This document shows, piece by piece, positions 14,806-14,896 of a stretch of 14,896 nt of DNA (its first letter is position 1; every line of letters begins with the position of its first letter). The position numbers and the translations under genes were made by a program. The notes under the pieces are model-generated. The model made no database searches. It was not told where the DNA came from and saw only the letters and a list, made by a program, of their open reading frames with translations. Origin of the DNA: Halanaerobiales bacterium (GTDB taxonomy: Bacteria > Bacillota_F > Halanaerobiia > DY22613); assembly GCA_023128035.1 (NCBI GenBank), contig JAGMES010000106.1, positions 1 through 14,896 on the forward strand. Reading direction: 5' to 3'.

Positions 14806-14896
14806 ATGAGTAAAAAGATATTTACTAAAGAAGAAATAGATATTTTATCACAGAACAAGTATGTGAAAAATGTTAGTAATAAGGCAATTACTTATA
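14806..14896 (+). CDS. IS3-family transposase helix-turn-helix protein (orfA), N-terminal part
   Basis: Thirty codons are visible, beginning MSKKIFTKEEIDIL and continuing SQNKYVKNVSNKAITY. This is the usual N-terminus of IS3-family OrfA proteins in Firmicutes, ahead of their helix-turn-helix. TTGGGGGA lies about 8 nt before the ATG. The frame runs open off the right edge, so intactness is unknown. It is on the opposite strand to everything else here and lies inside the inverted-repeat end starting at 14715. Confidence 0.75.
   Translation, partial: MSKKIFTKEEIDILSQNKYVKNVSNKAITY

Larger units (their letters stand above)
14715..14896 (+). mobile_element. Left end of an IS3-family insertion sequence (truncated by window)
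   Basis: TGTACCCTATAGAGTGGACA begins with TG and carries the GTGGACA core typical of IS3-family left inverted repeats. A TACCC/GGGTA hairpin with TTTTT (14749-14767) would block read-through from outside, and a transposase frame follows. The right end and target duplication lie outside the window. Confidence 0.75.

Overview
The window is a low-GC stretch from an endospore-forming member of the Bacillota, probably Clostridia or Halanaerobiia rather than Bacillus itself. The evidence is the AT-rich sequence, strong GGAGG ribosome sites, four sporulation-linked genes or promoters, and the conserved order fin-mfd-spoVT-spoVB/yabM-mazG seen in spore formers. The genus cannot be fixed from sequence alone. 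Every gene is on the minus strand except a transposase start at the right edge.

Left half (1-6510): a tandem family of secreted subtilisin-like (S8, KP-43-type) proteases. There are three apparently intact genes: one cut by the left edge, one of 843 residues with two added C-terminal domains, and one of 659 residues that stops after the beta-sandwich. A fourth copy between them is a pseudogene collapsed by deletions. Each full gene has the same upstream layout: a sigma-H-type promoter (RnAGGAwww, 11 nt, RnnGAATww), a distal GGAGG element about 30 nt into the leader, a proximal ribosome site, and where visible a GTGTTGGC-type hairpin terminator downstream. This suggests coordinated expression at the transition to stationary phase or early sporulation.

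Middle and right (6809-14604): the housekeeping and sporulation block. A PrsW-like small membrane protein overlaps fin, the sigma-F antagonist, by ATGA. It is followed by mfd (transcription-repair coupling factor), spoVT (forespore regulator with its own sigma-G-type promoter and terminator), a SpoVB/YabM-type lipid-linked sugar flippase, and mazG. The spoVT-flippase gap is densely structured, with a terminator, a 74-nt interrupted hairpin, a 24-bp palindrome and a 15-codon leader ORF that overlaps the flippase start.

Right edge (14715-14896): the left end of an IS3-family element with the first 30 codons of its transposase. It sits where pth or another conserved upstream neighbour of fin might be expected.

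The best candidates for undescribed biology are the PrsW-like protein coupled to the anti-sigma factor Fin, the sigma-H/GGAGG-leader regulon of tandem proteases, and the structured leader of the flippase gene. No tRNA, rRNA or CRISPR array was seen.
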